NCBI RefSeq assembly: GCF_007858255.1
Contig: NZ_VFEU01000009.1
Coordinates: forward strand, 124,001-188,000
Direction: 5' to 3'
From: Pseudomonas rhodesiae
GTDB lineage: Bacteria; Pseudomonadota; Gammaproteobacteria; Pseudomonadales; Pseudomonadaceae
Length of the DNA stretch: 64,000 bases
Part shown: positions 26,457 through 34,548 of the stretch, piece after piece
Layout: every line of letters begins with the position of its first letter
Position numbering within the stretch: position 1 is the first letter of the stretch
Program-made: the position numbers and the translations under genes
The notes under the pieces: generated by a model
What the model saw: only the letters and a program-made list of their open reading frames with translations
Databases searched by the model: none
Told to the model about the DNA's origin: nothing

Positions 26457-27464
26457 ATGGCGCGCGGCGGCATCAATAAAGCAGTGGTTCAAACGGCACG
26501 CTTGGCGATCATTGCCAGAGGCGAACACCCCAGCATCGATGCAGTACGCATCGAGATGGGCAATACCGGCTCCAAGACCACCATTCATCGCTACTTGAAG
26601 GAGTTGGATGAGAGCGAATCACGCGTCACCATCACCGAGGCGCCCATCGACGAAGAACTGAGCGAGCTGGTCGCGCGGCTGGCCCAGCGTCTCAAAGACA
26701 AGGCTCAGGAGCCGATCGACCTGGCCTTGGCGCAATTCGAACAAGAGAAAACTGCCCTGCACGCCCAGCTGCAAACCCTGCAGGACGCCCGTCAGCAGCT
26801 TCAGCAGCAATTCGATATTCAAGCCGCTGCCCTGGCGGAAGAAAGCGCAGCCTTGCAAACCGCCAGCACCAGCCTGCAAACCGAGCAGACCCGCAATGCC
26901 GGACTCAGCCAGGCGTGCAGCGATTACGAGTTGCGCCTTAACGATAAAGATGAGCAGATCCGCTCGCTGGAAGACAAACACACCCACGCGCGGGATGCCC
27001 TGGAGCACTACCGCAGCGCCATCAAGGAACAGCGCGAGCAGGAACAGCGGCGTCACGAAGGCCAGTTGCAACAAGTTCAGGCAGAGCTACGCCAGGCCCA
27101 GCAAAGCGCCATGGTGCGTCAGGATGAGATCACTCAATTGCATCGGGATAATGAGCGGCTGCTGATCGAACACCGGGTCACAGCGAAAGAGCTGGCGGCA
27201 CTGCAGGAAAAACTCCAGAAAGATCAGACCGAGCACCGCCAGCTCAGCGAACAGCTCAACCGTATCGACGGCGAGCGCACCTTGCTTCAAGAGCGTCTGC
27301 GCGTGGCGCTGGTGGACAGTCAGTCGCGACAGGCAGCACTGACTGAATACCAGCAAGCCAACAAAACCCTGGAACTGGACCTGCTCAAGGCCCAGGCCAG
27401 TATCGAAGCCTTGCGTCTGGCCGCCGTCGTTGCAACGGCGCCAGAAGCCAAGCCCTCCGACTGA
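26457..27464 (+). CDS. KfrA-like DNA-binding coiled-coil protein, TnpT-like
   Basis: The 335-residue protein starts with a KfrA-type N-terminal DNA-binding domain (ARGGINKAVVQTARLAIIAR, then SIDAVRIEMGNTGSKTTIHRYL, residues 2-50). From about residue 80 to 315 it is almost pure coiled coil rich in Gln, Glu and Leu. Plasmid KfrA proteins are nucleoid-like partition and repressor factors; TnpT of Tn4651 has the same layout and aids TnpS-mediated resolution by binding the site between the two genes. The divergent tyrosine recombinase supports the second reading. Its stop abuts the gor stop on the opposite strand with no gap. Confidence 0.8.
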   Translation: MARGGINKAVVQTARLAIIARGEHPSIDAVRIEMGNTGSKTTIHRYLKELDESESRVTITEAPIDEELSELVARLAQRLKDKAQEPIDLALAQFEQEKTALHAQLQTLQDARQQLQQQFDIQAAALAEESAALQTASTSLQTEQTRNAGLSQACSDYELRLNDKDEQIRSLEDKHTHARDALEHYRSAIKEQREQEQRRHEGQLQQVQAELRQAQQSAMVRQDEITQLHRDNERLLIEHRVTAKELAALQEKLQKDQTEHRQLSEQLNRIDGERTLLQERLRVALVDSQSRQAALTEYQQANKTLELDLLKAQASIEALRLAAVVATAPEAKPSD

Positions 27465-28823
27465 TCAGTCGGCCACTGGCGTGCGCATGGTGACGAATTC
27501 TTCCGCCGCCGTAGGATGCACGCCTATGGTTTCGTCGAAATGCCGCTTGGTCGCGCCCGCCTTGAGCGCGATCGCCAGGCCCTGGACGATTTCGCCCGCG
27601 TCCGGACCGACCATGTGGCAGCCCAACACCTTGTCGGTGTCGGCATCCACCACGAGCTTCATCAGGGTCTTTTCCTGGCAGTCGGTCAGGGTCAGTTTCA
27701 TCGGGCGGAAGCGACTTTCGAAAATCTGAACGTTATGGCCGTTTTTCTTCGCCTCCTCCTCTGTCAAACCTACAGTACCGATATTCGGCAGGCTGAACAC
27801 CGCCGTCGGAATCATCGCGTAATCCACTGGGTGATACTGCTCGGGCTTGAATAGGCGACGCGCTACGGCCATGCCTTCAGCCAGGGCAACCGGAGTGAGC
27901 TGCACGCGACCGATCACATCGCCGATGGCCAGGATTGAAGGTTCGGTCGTTTCGTACTGATCATTGACCTGCACGAAGCCACGCTCGTCGAGAGCGACCC
28001 CGGTGTTTTCCAGGCCCAGGTTGTCCAGCATCGGACGCCGGCCAGTCGCATAAAACACGCAGTCCGCCTCCAGCACACGGCCATCCTTGAGGGTGGCCTT
28101 CAGGCTGCCATCGGCTTGTTTGTCGATGCGTTCGATATCGGCGTTGAACTGCAGATCCAAGCCGCGTTTAGTCAACTCCTCCTGCAGATGCTTGCGCACC
28201 GAGCCGTCAAAGCCGCGCAAGAACAAATCACCGCGATACAGCAAGCTAGTCTGAGCGCCCAGGCCATGGAAAATCCCGGCAAACTCAACGGCGATATAAC
28301 CGCCGCCCACCACCAGCACGCGCTTGGGCAACTCCTTGAGGAAAAACGCCTCATTGGAGCCAATGGCATGTTCGCGCCCTGGAATCTCCGGAATCTGCGG
28401 CCAGCCGCCCGTGGCGATCAGGATGTGCTTGGCGGTAAAACGCTCACCATTGATTTCCACCTGATGCGGGTCCACCAATCGCGCGTGCCCTTCGTGCAGG
28501 GTCACGCCGCTGTTGACCAGCAGGTTGCGGTAGATACCATTGAGGCGATTGATCTCGCGATCCTTATTGGCGATCAACGTCGCCCAATCGAAATTCGCCT
28601 CGCCCAAGGACCAGCCAAAGCCGCTGGCCTGTTCGAAGTCTTCGGCAAAATGCGCGCCGTACACCAAGAGCTTTTTCGGCACGCAGCCCACGTTCACACA
28701 GGTGCCGCCTAGATATCGGCTTTCCGCTACGGCAACCTTGGCGCCAAACCCTGCGGCAAAACGCGCCGCGCGAACACCGCCGGAACCGGCGCCAATTACA
28801 TACAGATCAAAATCGTAGGCCAT
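27465..28823 (-). CDS. gor: Glutathione-disulfide reductase
   Basis: The 452-residue flavoenzyme reduces GSSG with NADPH. Visible are the FAD motif [16 protein letters not shown], the redox pair C42-x4-C47 ([13 protein letters not shown]), the NADPH site [15 protein letters not shown], and the active-site H436 near the C-terminus (HPTAAEE). The length is standard. It follows galU on the same strand, an arrangement common in Pseudomonas; a terminator-like hairpin separates them. Confidence 0.96.
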   Translation of the reverse strand: MAYDFDLYVIGAGSGGVRAARFAAGFGAKVAVAESRYLGGTCVNVGCVPKKLLVYGAHFAEDFEQASGFGWSLGEANFDWATLIANKDREINRLNGIYRNLLVNSGVTLHEGHARLVDPHQVEINGERFTAKHILIATGGWPQIPEIPGREHAIGSNEAFFLKELPKRVLVVGGGYIAVEFAGIFHGLGAQTSLLYRGDLFLRGFDGSVRKHLQEELTKRGLDLQFNADIERIDKQADGSLKATLKDGRVLEADCVFYATGRRPMLDNLGLENTGVALDERGFVQVNDQYETTEPSILAIGDVIGRVQLTPVALAEGMAVARRLFKPEQYHPVDYAMIPTAVFSLPNIGTVGLTEEEAKKNGHNVQIFESRFRPMKLTLTDCQEKTLMKLVVDADTDKVLGCHMVGPDAGEIVQGLAIALKAGATKRHFDETIGVHPTAAEEFVTMRTPVAD

Positions 28824-28877
28824 TTCACTCTCCTCGGCAGGACACCAGCATACCGACTTACATGGGGCTGAAAAACG

Positions 28878-28902
28878 AAAAAGCCACCCGAAGGTGGCTT
28901 TC
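28878..28902 (-). terminator. Terminator after galU
   Basis: The stem AAAGCCACC/GGTGGCTTT with tetraloop CGAA has a T-rich tract on the minus-strand side (complement of AAAAACGAAA), between galU and gor. Confidence 0.85.
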
Positions 28903-28928
28903 TCTTAAAACCGGCGAACAGGCGTGAA

Positions 28929-29768
28929 TCAGTACGCCTTGCCAGTCTTGTAGAAGTGCTCGTAGCAGAAGTTGGTGGCTTCGATGTAGCCTTCCGCGCC
29001 GCCGCAGTCGAAACGCTGGCCCTTGAACTTGTAGGCAATCACGCAGCCGTCTTTGGCTTGCTTCAACAGAGCGTCGGTGATTTGGATCTCACCGCCCTTG
29101 CCTGGCTCGGTTTCTTCGATCAACTTGAAGATGTCCGGGGTCAGGATGTAGCGACCGATGATCGCCAGGTTCGATGGAGCATCTTCCGGTGCAGGTTTCT
29201 CGACCATGTCGCGTACGCGGATCAGGCCATCACCAATGTCATCACCGGCGATCACGCCGTACTTGTTGGTTTCGGTCGGGTTCACTTCCATCACAGCAAC
29301 GATGGTGCAGCGGTATTTCTGGTACAGCTTGACCATCTGGGTCAGTACGCCGTCGCCTTCCAGGTTTACGCACAGGTCGTCCGCCAGTACCACGGCGAAC
29401 GGTTCGTCACCGATCAGCGGGCGACCAGTCAGAATCGCGTGGCCGAGGCCTTTCATTTGCGTCTGGCGGGTGTAGGAGAACGAGCACTCGTCCAGCAGCT
29501 TACGGATGCCGACCAGGTATTTTTCCTTGTCGGTGCCCTTGATCTGATTTTCCAGCTCGTAGCTGATGTCGAAGTGGTCTTCCAGGGCGCGCTTACCGCG
29601 ACCGGTCACAATGGAGATTTCATTCAGACCGGCATCCAGAGCTTCTTCCACACCGTACTGAATCAGTGGCTTGTTCACCACCGGCAGCATCTCTTTGGGC
29701 ATGGCCTTGGTCGCTGGCAAGAAGCGAGTGCCGTAACCGGCTGCTGGGAACAAGCATTTCTTGATCAT
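28929..29768 (-). CDS. galU: UTP-glucose-1-phosphate uridylyltransferase
   Basis: The 279-residue enzyme makes UDP-glucose for exopolysaccharide, LPS and trehalose/glycan synthesis. The nucleotidyltransferase signature is at the N-terminus (FPAAGYGTRFLPATKAMPKEM), with the UTP-binding VVLADD and the late KGGEIQITDAL and RFDCGGAEGYIEA motifs. It has the typical bacterial length. Upstream lies a 308-base gap with its promoter. Confidence 0.96.
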   Translation of the reverse strand: MIKKCLFPAAGYGTRFLPATKAMPKEMLPVVNKPLIQYGVEEALDAGLNEISIVTGRGKRALEDHFDISYELENQIKGTDKEKYLVGIRKLLDECSFSYTRQTQMKGLGHAILTGRPLIGDEPFAVVLADDLCVNLEGDGVLTQMVKLYQKYRCTIVAVMEVNPTETNKYGVIAGDDIGDGLIRVRDMVEKPAPEDAPSNLAIIGRYILTPDIFKLIEETEPGKGGEIQITDALLKQAKDGCVIAYKFKGQRFDCGGAEGYIEATNFCYEHFYKTGKAY

Positions 29769-30076
29769 ATGGGTCCTTACAAAGGGCTATGCGTACGGAA
29801 TTCGGCGCAGTCTAATCAGGCCGCAGCCACCTTACAATGGGTCCTGCTGGCGTTGCGATGTCATCATAGAGAAAAAATCTCAGCGTAAGTTCCACTTATC
29901 TTACAAACAGCACTGCCGTTACTTCGGCAAAAATACCCACTGCTTATTGTTTCAATCTGCTGAAGCCTTTTTATCACGCTGGCGCGCTGGAACATTGACC
30001 TGGATTAACTTGCCCTGAACCCTGACATTTGGCGCTATCATTGCGGCCTTGAACCAGACCACGAGATTGTTAATAG
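29769..30076. other. 308-base divergent intergenic region
   Basis: This A+T-richer stretch separates divergent galU and the 61-residue gene and must hold both promoters. A TTGACC (29995-30000) and a TATCAT near 30032 are visible but not at standard spacing. I see no ORF, repeat or RNA signature in it. Confidence 0.5.
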
Positions 30077-30262
30077 ATGTCAGAACCCAAAGGTGTGAAC
30101 GGCTACCTGATTACCCAGCGCGCGGACGGCTGGCATTTGATCAACTTCCACGGCGACAGCGTCGCTGGCACCTTCGCCACCGAACGTGAGGCGATCGCAG
30201 TGGCCGAAGTGTTCGTGGATGAGGCCGGCCACGCTTCGAGCAAGCGCCCGAAAGGCAAGTAA
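30077..30262 (+). CDS. Small conserved-looking protein (61 aa)
   Basis: The 61-residue protein reads as a compact alpha/beta domain (GYLITQRADGWHLINFHGDSVAG, then TEREAIAVAEVFVDEAG) with a basic tail (KRPKGK). Similar to short DUF2188-like or ssDNA-associated proteins in shape, but I do not recognise a family. It has typical Pseudomonas codon use and its own terminator 20 bases after the stop. No signal peptide or membrane segment is present. Confidence 0.7.
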   Translation: MSEPKGVNGYLITQRADGWHLINFHGDSVAGTFATEREAIAVAEVFVDEAGHASSKRPKGK

Positions 30263-30281
30263 GCGTCAGCCTTCACCTATG

Positions 30282-30306
30282 AAGCCCCTGAGAATGGGGC
30301 TTTTTT
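30282..30306 (+). terminator. Terminator after the 61-aa gene
   Basis: The stem AAGCCCC/GGGGCTT with a seven-base loop is followed by TTTT. Confidence 0.88.
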
Positions 30307-30405
30307 GTGTTTGTCTGTACGCAGATGGCAGTTCGCTATAATCTTCGGCAAACGCCCCACGACAGTGTCAGCGCTCCCCTCCTACACCCTTAATGACGAA
30401 CACTT

Positions 30406-30687
30406 ATGAACAAGATTCTGGCACTTACTGCGGCACTGGCACTCGCCGGCTGCACCACCACCTCGGACGTCTACCTGAAAAACGGCGAACAAGGCCTGAC
30501 CATTGATTGTTCCGGCGAAGCCAATTCCTGGGCCAGCTGTTACGAAAAGGCCGACGCTTCATGTGCAGGCACCGGCTACCGTATTGTCGGCACCGAAGGC
30601 ACGCCGTCGCTCAAGGAAAGCGAGAAAACCCTGGGCCAGGACGTTGGCAACTACAAAAGCCGCAGCGTCGTCGTGGTGTGCAAATAA
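30406..30687 (+). CDS. Small lipoprotein (93 aa)
   Basis: The signal MNKILALTAALALAG ends at lipobox Cys16 (LALAGC), so the protein is lipid-anchored. The mature part has five Cys residues (DCSGEANSWASCYEKADASC... and the C-terminal VVVVCK), suggesting disulfides. It resembles small hypothetical lipoproteins widespread in Pseudomonas; no function is known. It is a single-gene unit, convergent with the 76-residue gene downstream. Confidence 0.8.
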   Translation: MNKILALTAALALAGCTTTSDVYLKNGEQGLTIDCSGEANSWASCYEKADASCAGTGYRIVGTEGTPSLKESEKTLGQDVGNYKSRSVVVVCK

Positions 30688-30697
30688 GCGTCGGCGC

Positions 30698-30928
30698 TTA
30701 CAGCTGAATGTCGGCGAACTTGATGCCCAGGCCGCGAATGGTCTCGATCAGATCGTCCAGGCGCTGGAACGACTCCACTTCATCTTGATCGTCCACCAGG
30801 AAAAAACTGCGTCCACCGCTTTTTTTGAAGAAAACGATCCACTCGCCGAGGTCGGCAGGATTCTGGATGACATGGGTGGCCGAGATCTGACCCTCGGCAT
30901 GGCGGGCTCTGACATCTTCACGTTTCAT
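30698..30928 (-). CDS. Small cytosolic protein of unknown function (76 aa)
   Basis: The 76-residue protein (MKREDVRARHAEGQISATHV..., then EWIVFFKKSGGRSFFLVDD) looks like a small mixed alpha/beta domain. I do not recognise its family. The ATG at 30928 follows GGAAG at good spacing, while an in-frame extension upstream lacks a ribosome site. It lies between a convergent lipoprotein gene and the tsdA gene 75 bases upstream on the same strand. Confidence 0.65.
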   Translation of the reverse strand: MKREDVRARHAEGQISATHVIQNPADLGEWIVFFKKSGGRSFFLVDDQDEVESFQRLDDLIETIRGLGIKFADIQL

Positions 30929-31003
30929 AACTGGCTTCCAGAAAAGACAAATACCGCGCGAACCCGGGCTCGCACGGCATTTTTGCATTGAATGGTCGAC
31001 AGT

Positions 31004-31927
31004 CTAACGGATGCCCTGCCCGATCAGCACGCCCTCTACGGTTTGGCCATACAAATTGACGCCGTCGTTGGCGTGGAACTTCAGTCGGGTCTTCTCCACC
31101 GAGCCGTCCACCAGGCGCGGATCCTGCGGCCGTTCGTGGCTGTTGACGTAGGCCGCCACATCCCAGGCCTGCTGGTCGCTCAAACTGCCGCCTTTACCCA
31201 ATGGCATATTGTGTTTGATAAACGACGCGGCCGTATTGATGCGGTGCATGCCCGCGCCCCAGTTGTAGGAATCCTTACCCCATAGCGGTGGCATCGCGTA
31301 GTCGTCGCCTACCTTTTGCCCTTGGCCTTGCGGCCCATGACACACCGCACACTGCTCTCCATAGACCTGTGCGCCCCGAGCCAAGCTGTAACCTTCTGCC
31401 GGTTGCGCTACCTCTGGGTACCCGCGCCCCGGCAGCTCGACGCCCAGCGGCGCTTTACTGGCCAGCCAATAGGAATATACCGATAAAGCGGTGATTTCCG
31501 GGCTGTCGGCGGCCGGCGGGGTGCCGCCGTTCATGCTGAATTGGAAACAGCCCTGCAACCGCTCGGCGTAGGTGTTGACCTTGTCGTTCTTCTTTCTATA
31601 CGCCGGATACATAGGATACGCCGCCCACAACGGCGCCGAGTTGGCCAGGCGGCCCTGATTGAGATGGCAATTGCTGCAGTTGAGGCCGTTGCCGACAAAC
31701 TTGGGGGCCAGACGTTTGGTGTCGACGAACAACGCATATCCCTGCCTGACCAACTTGCCATAGGCATTGTCGGGCAAATCTTTTTCCGCCGGTGGCTGGA
31801 ACACGCTGGCTGACGATTTGACCGAATGGGGTACTAACTGGGATTGGTCTTCCATGGCGATGGTTGCGGCATGGCTTGGCAGGACCATCAACAGCCCGAC
31901 AGCGGGAGTGATCAGATGCGCCTTCAT
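31004..31927 (-). CDS. tsdA: Diheme thiosulfate dehydrogenase
   Basis: A 307-residue exported c-type cytochrome (signal MKAHLITPAVGLLMVLPSHA). Heme sites are C84-S-N-C-H88 and C193-A-V-C-H197. C127 in ERLQGCFQFSMNG sits where TsdA has its unusual axial Cys ligand to heme 1, and K218 and M241 are candidates for the switching ligand of heme 2. TsdA joins two thiosulfates into tetrathionate (or the reverse) in the periplasm. It is translationally coupled to the upstream tsdB gene by an ATGA overlap. Confidence 0.85.
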   Translation of the reverse strand: MKAHLITPAVGLLMVLPSHAATIAMEDQSQLVPHSVKSSASVFQPPAEKDLPDNAYGKLVRQGYALFVDTKRLAPKFVGNGLNCSNCHLNQGRLANSAPLWAAYPMYPAYRKKNDKVNTYAERLQGCFQFSMNGGTPPAADSPEITALSVYSYWLASKAPLGVELPGRGYPEVAQPAEGYSLARGAQVYGEQCAVCHGPQGQGQKVGDDYAMPPLWGKDSYNWGAGMHRINTAASFIKHNMPLGKGGSLSDQQAWDVAAYVNSHERPQDPRLVDGSVEKTRLKFHANDGVNLYGQTVEGVLIGQGIR

Positions 31928-32571
31928 GGCTTAGCCTCCACGTTCAATGACGCGAAGTACTGAGCCACACCCTGGACTTCCTCGGCGGTCAGTGACTTGG
32001 CGATGTGCCCCATCAGATCATTGGCATCGTTGCGGCGAGTGCCGTTCTGCCAGGCGCTCAACTGCGCAGCCAGATAAGCCGCAGGCTGGCCGGCCAGTGG
32101 CGGGAACGCGTCACCGATGCCGCTGCCGGCCGGACCGTGACAACTGACGCACGCAGGAATCTGCCGCTCCCACGCGCCTTGCCAGGCAAGTTGCTGCGCG
32201 GCTGTGGTCGGCATTTCGCTGCGGTGCAGCGCAGCCGGTGCTGGCGCTGGCATCGCGGCGATGGCTTGGCTCAGTGCGTCCACCTCCGCTTGTGTCAGGG
32301 CAATTGCCAGCGGGCGCATCACCGGGCTGCTGCGGCTACCGCTTTTGAAATCTTCCAGCTGCTTGCGTACATAGGGCGCCGGCAGCCCCGCCAACCGCGG
32401 GAAACCAGCCGCCGCCATGCCTGAACCATCCGCACCATGGCAAGCCACACAGGGCATGGCGCCGGGCTGCGCACCGCCTTCCATAAAAATTTTCTTACCA
32501 TCCAGCGCCTGGGCGTTATCCACCAGCAAAAGCAGCGCGCTACTCATCAGCACTCGTTGCAGAGCTTTCAT
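31924..32571 (-). CDS. tsdB: Diheme cytochrome c4-type partner of TsdA
   Basis: The 215-residue exported protein (signal to about residue 22) has two c-type heme sites, C41-V-A-C-H45 and C141-V-S-C-H145, each followed by the cytochrome c4 pattern GFPRLAGL / FPPLAGQPAAYL. Met residues in VMRP and DLMGHI are the likely distal ligands. In bacteria where tsdB precedes tsdA, it is the electron acceptor of the thiosulfate dehydrogenase, passing electrons to terminal oxidases. The ATG at 32571 follows CGGAG; its stop overlaps the tsdA start by four bases. Confidence 0.82.
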   Translation of the reverse strand: MKALQRVLMSSALLLLVDNAQALDGKKIFMEGGAQPGAMPCVACHGADGSGMAAAGFPRLAGLPAPYVRKQLEDFKSGSRSSPVMRPLAIALTQAEVDALSQAIAAMPAPAPAALHRSEMPTTAAQQLAWQGAWERQIPACVSCHGPAGSGIGDAFPPLAGQPAAYLAAQLSAWQNGTRRNDANDLMGHIAKSLTAEEVQGVAQYFASLNVEAKP

Positions 32572-32673
32572 CACGACTCCGTTTTTATTGTTATGAGTTG
32601 ATGCATTTACGGCATAAACCTTAGAAAGCGTAGGGCAATGACCCTGCTTCCACAACATTACCGCCGAGAATAA

Positions 32674-32709
32674 AAAAGCCTGACACTGCAGCGGCAGGGC
32701 CAGGCTTTT
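32674..32709. terminator. Terminator between lipoprotein gene and tsdBA
   Basis: The arms AAAAGCCTG and CAGGCTTTT enclose an 18-base loop that can itself pair in part (CACTGC/GCGGCAG). T-rich flanks allow it to end the minus-strand lipoprotein transcript. Confidence 0.75.
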
Positions 32710-32744
32710 ATCGGATTCGAAGTCTGATGATGAGGCTCAAAGGA

Positions 32745-33095
32745 TCAGCCGGAGATGCAGTCCTCACCGGCTTTTTTCACATCGCCCGGACGAATCGGCA
32801 CATTCGACATGCTCTCGTAGAGCTTGATGCTGCTGCCGCTGGAGCGTTCCTCAATTTCAAAAATCGCCGATGGGTCGGCCGAGAACTTCTGCGGCACGAT
32901 CACCCTGACACCTTCCTTGTGCGGCTCGATCTGCGGTGGCCGACGGGTAGTGGAGAGTTTCTGCACAACACATGCGGCGTATTCCTGCGGCTTCTTACCG
33001 GAAATCACTGCCAACGTTGGCGGGGTCTGCTTGATGTCTGCAACCGAAGCACATCCACCCAACGCCAAGGCCAGAACCAACACACTCCACTTCAT
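32745..33095 (-). CDS. Small lipoprotein, relative of the 43.2 kb lipoprotein
   Basis: A 116-residue lipoprotein with signal MKWSVLVLALALGG and lipobox Cys15. The mature part (KPQEYAACVVQKL..., FEIEERSSGSSIKLYES...) shares a pattern with the product of 43181..43534: a Cys about 20 residues after the lipobox, a G-S-S-(I/V)-K-x-Y motif after an acidic strand, and a terminal Cys. The family is unknown to me. It is a single-gene unit followed by a terminator. Confidence 0.75.
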   Translation of the reverse strand: MKWSVLVLALALGGCASVADIKQTPPTLAVISGKKPQEYAACVVQKLSTTRRPPQIEPHKEGVRVIVPQKFSADPSAIFEIEERSSGSSIKLYESMSNVPIRPGDVKKAGEDCISG

Positions 33096-33308
33096 ATAAA
33101 AACCTCCGATAAAGACCCTACGACAGCGGGGATGGTAAATTTCTCCCGGACACGTAGGATTTATCCCTGATCACACGGTAAATAACTGTTTTAATTTGTC
33201 GACGCCGTTGAAGACGGGCCGATAATAAACGCGCTGGGGCTGATAAACTCCATCTTAACCTACGTATCATTCTGATTTTTCAGAAAAAGCCCTTCTGGAG
33301 ACACTCCC

Positions 33309-33611
33309 ATGAAATTTATCCACCAGCGCGAGCACCTCAACGAGGGAGATATTGTCGTCATCGAATGCTCGCAAACCTGCAATATCCGTCTGATGAGCGA
33401 CGCGAACTTTCGCAGCTTCAAAAACGGCGGCCGCCACACTTACCATGGCGGTGCGTTCGACAAATTCCCTGCGAAGATCACCGCGCCGAGCACCGGTTTC
33501 TGGAACATCACCCTGGATGTGGTCACCCGCCGCGCCATCAGCGTGACCCGCAAACCTGCGCTGTCCCACAAGATTCGTATCGTGCGTCGTACCAGCTCCA
33601 AGCTGAGCTGA
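33309..33611 (+). CDS. DUF1883 protein
   Basis: The 100-residue protein (MKFIHQREHLNEGDIVVIECSQTCNI...) fits the DUF1883 family: small beta proteins of unknown function, sometimes linked to TIR-like domains elsewhere. The segment TYHGGAFDKFPAKITAPSTG and the basic end RRTSSKLS are typical. A CTGGAG site precedes the ATG. It is followed after 24 bases by a 55-residue gene and then alkB, so these three may be one transcript. Confidence 0.8.
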   Translation: MKFIHQREHLNEGDIVVIECSQTCNIRLMSDANFRSFKNGGRHTYHGGAFDKFPAKITAPSTGFWNITLDVVTRRAISVTRKPALSHKIRIVRRTSSKLS

Positions 33612-33635
33612 TCCGCCCTTCCACAGGAAATAACC

Positions 33636-33803
33636 GTGACTGCCACCACCAAATACGTGATCAAGTACAAGCTCAACGGCGAGCGCCGCTTCGAGTTTGC
33701 CCACCTGCACAGCAACGACTTGGAAGAAGCCAAGCAAGCCTTGGCGAAAATTCACGAAGCCAGTGATGAAATTACCGACATCACTGTGAGCAAGGCGCTC
33801 TAA
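33636..33803 (+). CDS. Small protein with GTG start (55 aa)
   Basis: A 55-codon ORF opens with GTG behind ACAGGAAATAA and encodes VTATTKYVIKYKLNGERRF, followed by an acidic helix with Glu/Ala repeats and ending ITDITVSKAL. The alternation of a beta strand pair and a helix looks like a genuine small domain, and codon use matches its neighbours. It lies 24 bases after the DUF1883 gene and ends four bases before alkB. Family unknown to me. Confidence 0.65.
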   Translation: MTATTKYVIKYKLNGERRFEFAHLHSNDLEEAKQALAKIHEASDEITDITVSKAL

Positions 33804-33807
33804 GCCC

Positions 33808-34473
33808 ATGCCCGGCCCCACTGCGGACCTGTTCGCCGACCACGCCTTGCAGCAACCCGCAGGGCGTGAGCAGATCGGCGAACAGTCCTACGTGCTAAGG
33901 GGCTATGCCTTGCCTTGGATTGATCGTCTTCTGCCAGAACTGCGCCGCGTGTTGGCGCAAGCACCGTTTCGCCAAATGGTTACCCCCGGTGGCTTTACCA
34001 TGTCGGCAGCCTTGAGCAGTTGTGGTGACCTGGGCTGGACCACCGACACCACCGGCTATCGCTACACCCCCTTCGACCCGCGCACCCAACAGCCTTGGCC
34101 CGCCTTGCCCGAAGCCTTGCGGGCATTGGCTGTAGAGGCGGCGGCCGAGGCCGGTTTCGCCGCCTTCGCCCCCGACGCCTGCCTGATCAACCGCTATGTG
34201 GCCGGGGCCAAGATGTCGCTGCACCAGGACAAAAACGAGCGCGATTACGCAGCGCCCGTGGTGTCAATATCCCTGGGCCTGCCGGCGATCTTCCTGTTCG
34301 GTAGCCATGCCCGTGCAGACAAACCGCAGAAAGTCTCGCTGTTCCATGGCGATGTGGTGGTCTGGGGCGGTGTGGACCGCCTGCGCTTTCATGGGGTGAT
34401 GCCGATCAAAGACGGGGTGCATCCGGTGATGGGCCCGCAACGCATCAACCTGACGCTACGCACCGCCGGTTGA
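33808..34473 (+). CDS. alkB: DNA oxidative demethylase AlkB
   Basis: The 221-residue Fe(II)/2-oxoglutarate dioxygenase removes 1-methyladenine and 3-methylcytosine from DNA. The metal triad is H139-x-D141 (SLHQDKNE) and H195 (LRFHGV), and the 2-oxoglutarate Arg lies in RINLTLR. The N-terminal part has the nucleotide-flipping region (FTMSAALSSCGDLGWTTD). Its start follows the 55-residue gene by four bases without a strong ribosome site, suggesting coupling. Ada, a second alkylation repair protein, lies 75 bases downstream, fitting an adaptive-response cluster. Confidence 0.93.
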   Translation: MPGPTADLFADHALQQPAGREQIGEQSYVLRGYALPWIDRLLPELRRVLAQAPFRQMVTPGGFTMSAALSSCGDLGWTTDTTGYRYTPFDPRTQQPWPALPEALRALAVEAAAEAGFAAFAPDACLINRYVAGAKMSLHQDKNERDYAAPVVSISLGLPAIFLFGSHARADKPQKVSLFHGDVVVWGGVDRLRFHGVMPIKDGVHPVMGPQRINLTLRTAG

Positions 34474-34548
34474 TTTGACCGCAAGCTTCGGAGTGTCAGG
34501 CGGTCTCGGCGCGGTTAATCTGCCCGGGAGCCGTCAAGAGTGCCAAGC

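Noticed and set aside
25354..27464. Prophage or integrative element suggested by the integrase
   Set aside because: No phage, conjugation or cargo genes, no tRNA, and no flanking direct repeats; neighbours are core genes.
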